NCBI RefSeq assembly: GCF_000331535.1
Contig: NZ_AMZN01000015.1
Coordinates: 124,001 to 188,000 of the forward strand
Reading direction: 5' to 3'
DNA length: 64,000 nt
DNA from: Fulvivirga imtechensis AK7
Lineage (GTDB): Bacteria > Bacteroidota > Bacteroidia > Cytophagales > Cyclobacteriaceae
The position numbers were made by a program, and so were the translations under genes. This document shows, piece by piece, positions 62,629 to 64,000 of the stretch (position 1 is its first letter; each line of letters begins with the position of its first letter). A model generated the notes under the pieces. That model saw only the letters and a list, made by a program, of their open reading frames with translations. It was not told where the DNA came from and searched no databases.

Positions 62629-64000
62629 TCATGCACAATGTCTTTTCCACCACCATTGAAATACAAGCAGGCCCCAAATTCTGGCATGTACGTCACCGGG
62701 GTTGGCAGAGAAGAGTTTTCTTTTTAGTTTTTGGACTGTCTTTACATCAAATATTCCCTGCTGCTGGATGAAGTGGTCTGCTAATAGGTCGTCTTTAATC
62801 GTAGACTTCATTTCTTGTCGAAGCCATTTTAGCAGGGGCACTTCAAAGCCTTTTTTCGGACGGTTGTATAGTTCTGTTGGAAGCAGGTCTCTGAAAGTGT
62901 CCTGAACAATTCTCTTTCTCAATTGAGAGTTGATCTTTGAATCAGCAGGTAATGAAAAGGCAAATTCTACTATTTCATGATCTAAAAACGGTACCCGAAT
63001 TTCAAGGCTGTTAGCCATCGACATACGATCCACTTTTGTAAGCATGTCATCAGGGAGAACTAATCTGACATCAGTATAAAGTATGTCATTGATATCTCCA
63101 CCTTCAGGAATATACTGTAGTAGTTGATCCTTAAACGACTGATACTTTTGTCTGTTTAAAGCCGATAGCGCATCGTTGGTGAATAGTTTAATGGCTTCAT
63201 TTTCTGCGGCATATCCGGCCCATTGCCAGTAGCGCTCTTTGGCTGATAGCTTCATTCCCTTTCCAAACCTATGCAGTTGCCTGAATTTGTTGGTCAGGGC
63301 ATTACCTCTTGATTTTGGCAGAATACTCCAAAGAGGTGTCAGCGCACCTACTGTTGTTGCCGCACTTCCGGCATTTATCATTTTTAGAAAAGCCGCATGT
63401 TTATTATACCCTGAAAATACCTCATCGGCCCCATCTCCGGAGAGCGCTACTGTGGCATGCTTTCGGGTTTCTTTTGATAAGATATAAACCGCTATGGCGG
63501 ATGAATCGGCAAAGGGTTCGTCAATATAATTGAGTATATCGTGAACATGCCGGTATAAATCGTAATTCGTTAAAGAAAATACTGTGTGTTCAGTGCCGAT
63601 TTTTTTAGCTACCAGTCTGGCATAATGGGTTTCATCAAAAAACTTTTCATCACTGTATCCAATAGAGAAAGTATGCAGATCCGGCTTGTGCCTGCTCGCT
63701 AATGTAGCTATTACCGAGGAATCTATCCCTCCGCTTAGAAACGAACCCAGTGGAACATCAGCTACCAGTCTTTTTTGCACTGAACCCTCCAGCAATTGAG
63801 CCAGCTTTTTCTTTTGGTCATCATAGCTTAAGCTGGTATGGCTGTTTTTTTTGTAAGGTATCTGGTAGTAACATTCGGTTGTTACTTTTCCATTCCTGAT
63901 GTACAAGCTATGACCAGGCAGGAGCTTCTTGACGTCACGAAATATTGTTTTAGGAGCAGGAATGTAATTAAGCTGAAGGTAGGTGTAGAGCGCTTCATAA
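62629..64000 (-). CDS. asnB: Asparagine synthase (glutamine-hydrolysing), N-terminus cut by window edge
   Basis: The frame stays open to the right edge, so the glutaminase domain lies outside; the visible part is about 455 residues. It begins YLQLNYIPAPKTIFRDVKKLLPGH, then has the ATP-binding P-loop SFLSGGIDSSVIA, the synthetase motif VALSGDGADEVFSGYNKH and RMSMANSLEIRVPFLDHEIVEFAFSLP. This enzyme makes asparagine from aspartate, ATP and glutamine. In Bacteroidota similar enzymes also serve in surface-polysaccharide clusters, and the neighbours outside the window would decide. Confidence 0.93.
   Translation of the reverse strand, partial: YEALYTYLQLNYIPAPKTIFRDVKKLLPGHSLYIRNGKVTTECYYQIPYKKNSHTSLSYDDQKKKLAQLLEGSVQKRLVADVPLGSFLSGGIDSSVIATLASRHKPDLHTFSIGYSDEKFFDETHYARLVAKKIGTEHTVFSLTNYDLYRHVHDILNYIDEPFADSSAIAVYILSKETRKHATVALSGDGADEVFSGYNKHAAFLKMINAGSAATTVGALTPLWSILPKSRGNALTNKFRQLHRFGKGMKLSAKERYWQWAGYAAENEAIKLFTNDALSALNRQKYQSFKDQLLQYIPEGGDINDILYTDVRLVLPDDMLTKVDRMSMANSLEIRVPFLDHEIVEFAFSLPADSKINSQLRKRIVQDTFRDLLPTELYNRPKKGFEVPLLKWLRQEMKSTIKDDLLADHFIQQQGIFDVKTVQKLKRKLFSANPGDVHARIWGLLVFQWWWKRHCA

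Overview
The window looks like chromosomal DNA from a Bacteroidota bacterium, probably of the order Cytophagales. The evidence is a TonB-dependent receptor behind a FecI/FecR pair, the type IX secretion gene porQ, a LytS/LytTR two-component pair with a beta-propeller sensor, many Sec-signal proteins ending in '..AQ', TAnnTTTG-type promoter boxes and few Shine-Dalgarno sequences. The genus is not determined. No rRNA, tRNA, CRISPR array, prophage or intact transposase gene was seen. Both window edges cut genes: an MlaD-like gene at the left and asnB at the right.

Layout. 0-7 kb: MCE protein end, acyl-CoA carboxylase beta subunit, a truncated four-helix-bundle gene, a SirB1-like protein, a lipoprotein, and a tetR-thiolase-thioesterase unit with two matching operators. 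7-13.5 kb: an ECF sigma / FecR / STN-repeat protein / TonB receptor cluster. 13.6-20.2 kb: two small duplicated RiPP-like precursor genes on either side of a GNAT gene and a LytS/LytTR two-component pair, followed by another histidine kinase. 20.5-26 kb: two paralogous parallel beta-helix lipoproteins, then a second TetR unit next to a frameshifted NmrA-like gene. 26-32.5 kb: HtrA-like protease, GH3-like protein, dxr and rseP. 33-42.5 kb: ECF sigma with a small membrane protein, OmpA/PD40 protein, then lon-porQ-hslU and a DUF4421-like protein. 42.5-49 kb: repeat-rich non-coding DNA, SixA-like phosphatase, DJ-1/PfpI protein, ettA and a DUF2795 gene. 49-64 kb: ispD, queA, an ABC permease, recA, an envelope operon, a PhoB/PhoR-like pair, a PRC-barrel pair, an amidohydrolase and asnB.

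The most unusual signal is the pair of small genes at 13684 and 18485. They share a leader ending in Gly-Gly, a conserved core with matched numbers of Ser/Thr and Cys, the same roughly 30-base element exactly 52 bases before the start codon, and a hairpin after the stop codon. They resemble pinensin-type class I lanthipeptide precursors of Bacteroidota, but no modification enzyme is encoded in the window.

The second theme is small non-autonomous repeats. There is a family of about 150 bp with terminal inverted repeats (four copies, one of which may supply the start codon of a downstream gene and one the stop codon of an upstream gene). There is also a second family of about 315 bp nested inside a duplicated 285-bp unit, with an inverted relative 10 kb away.
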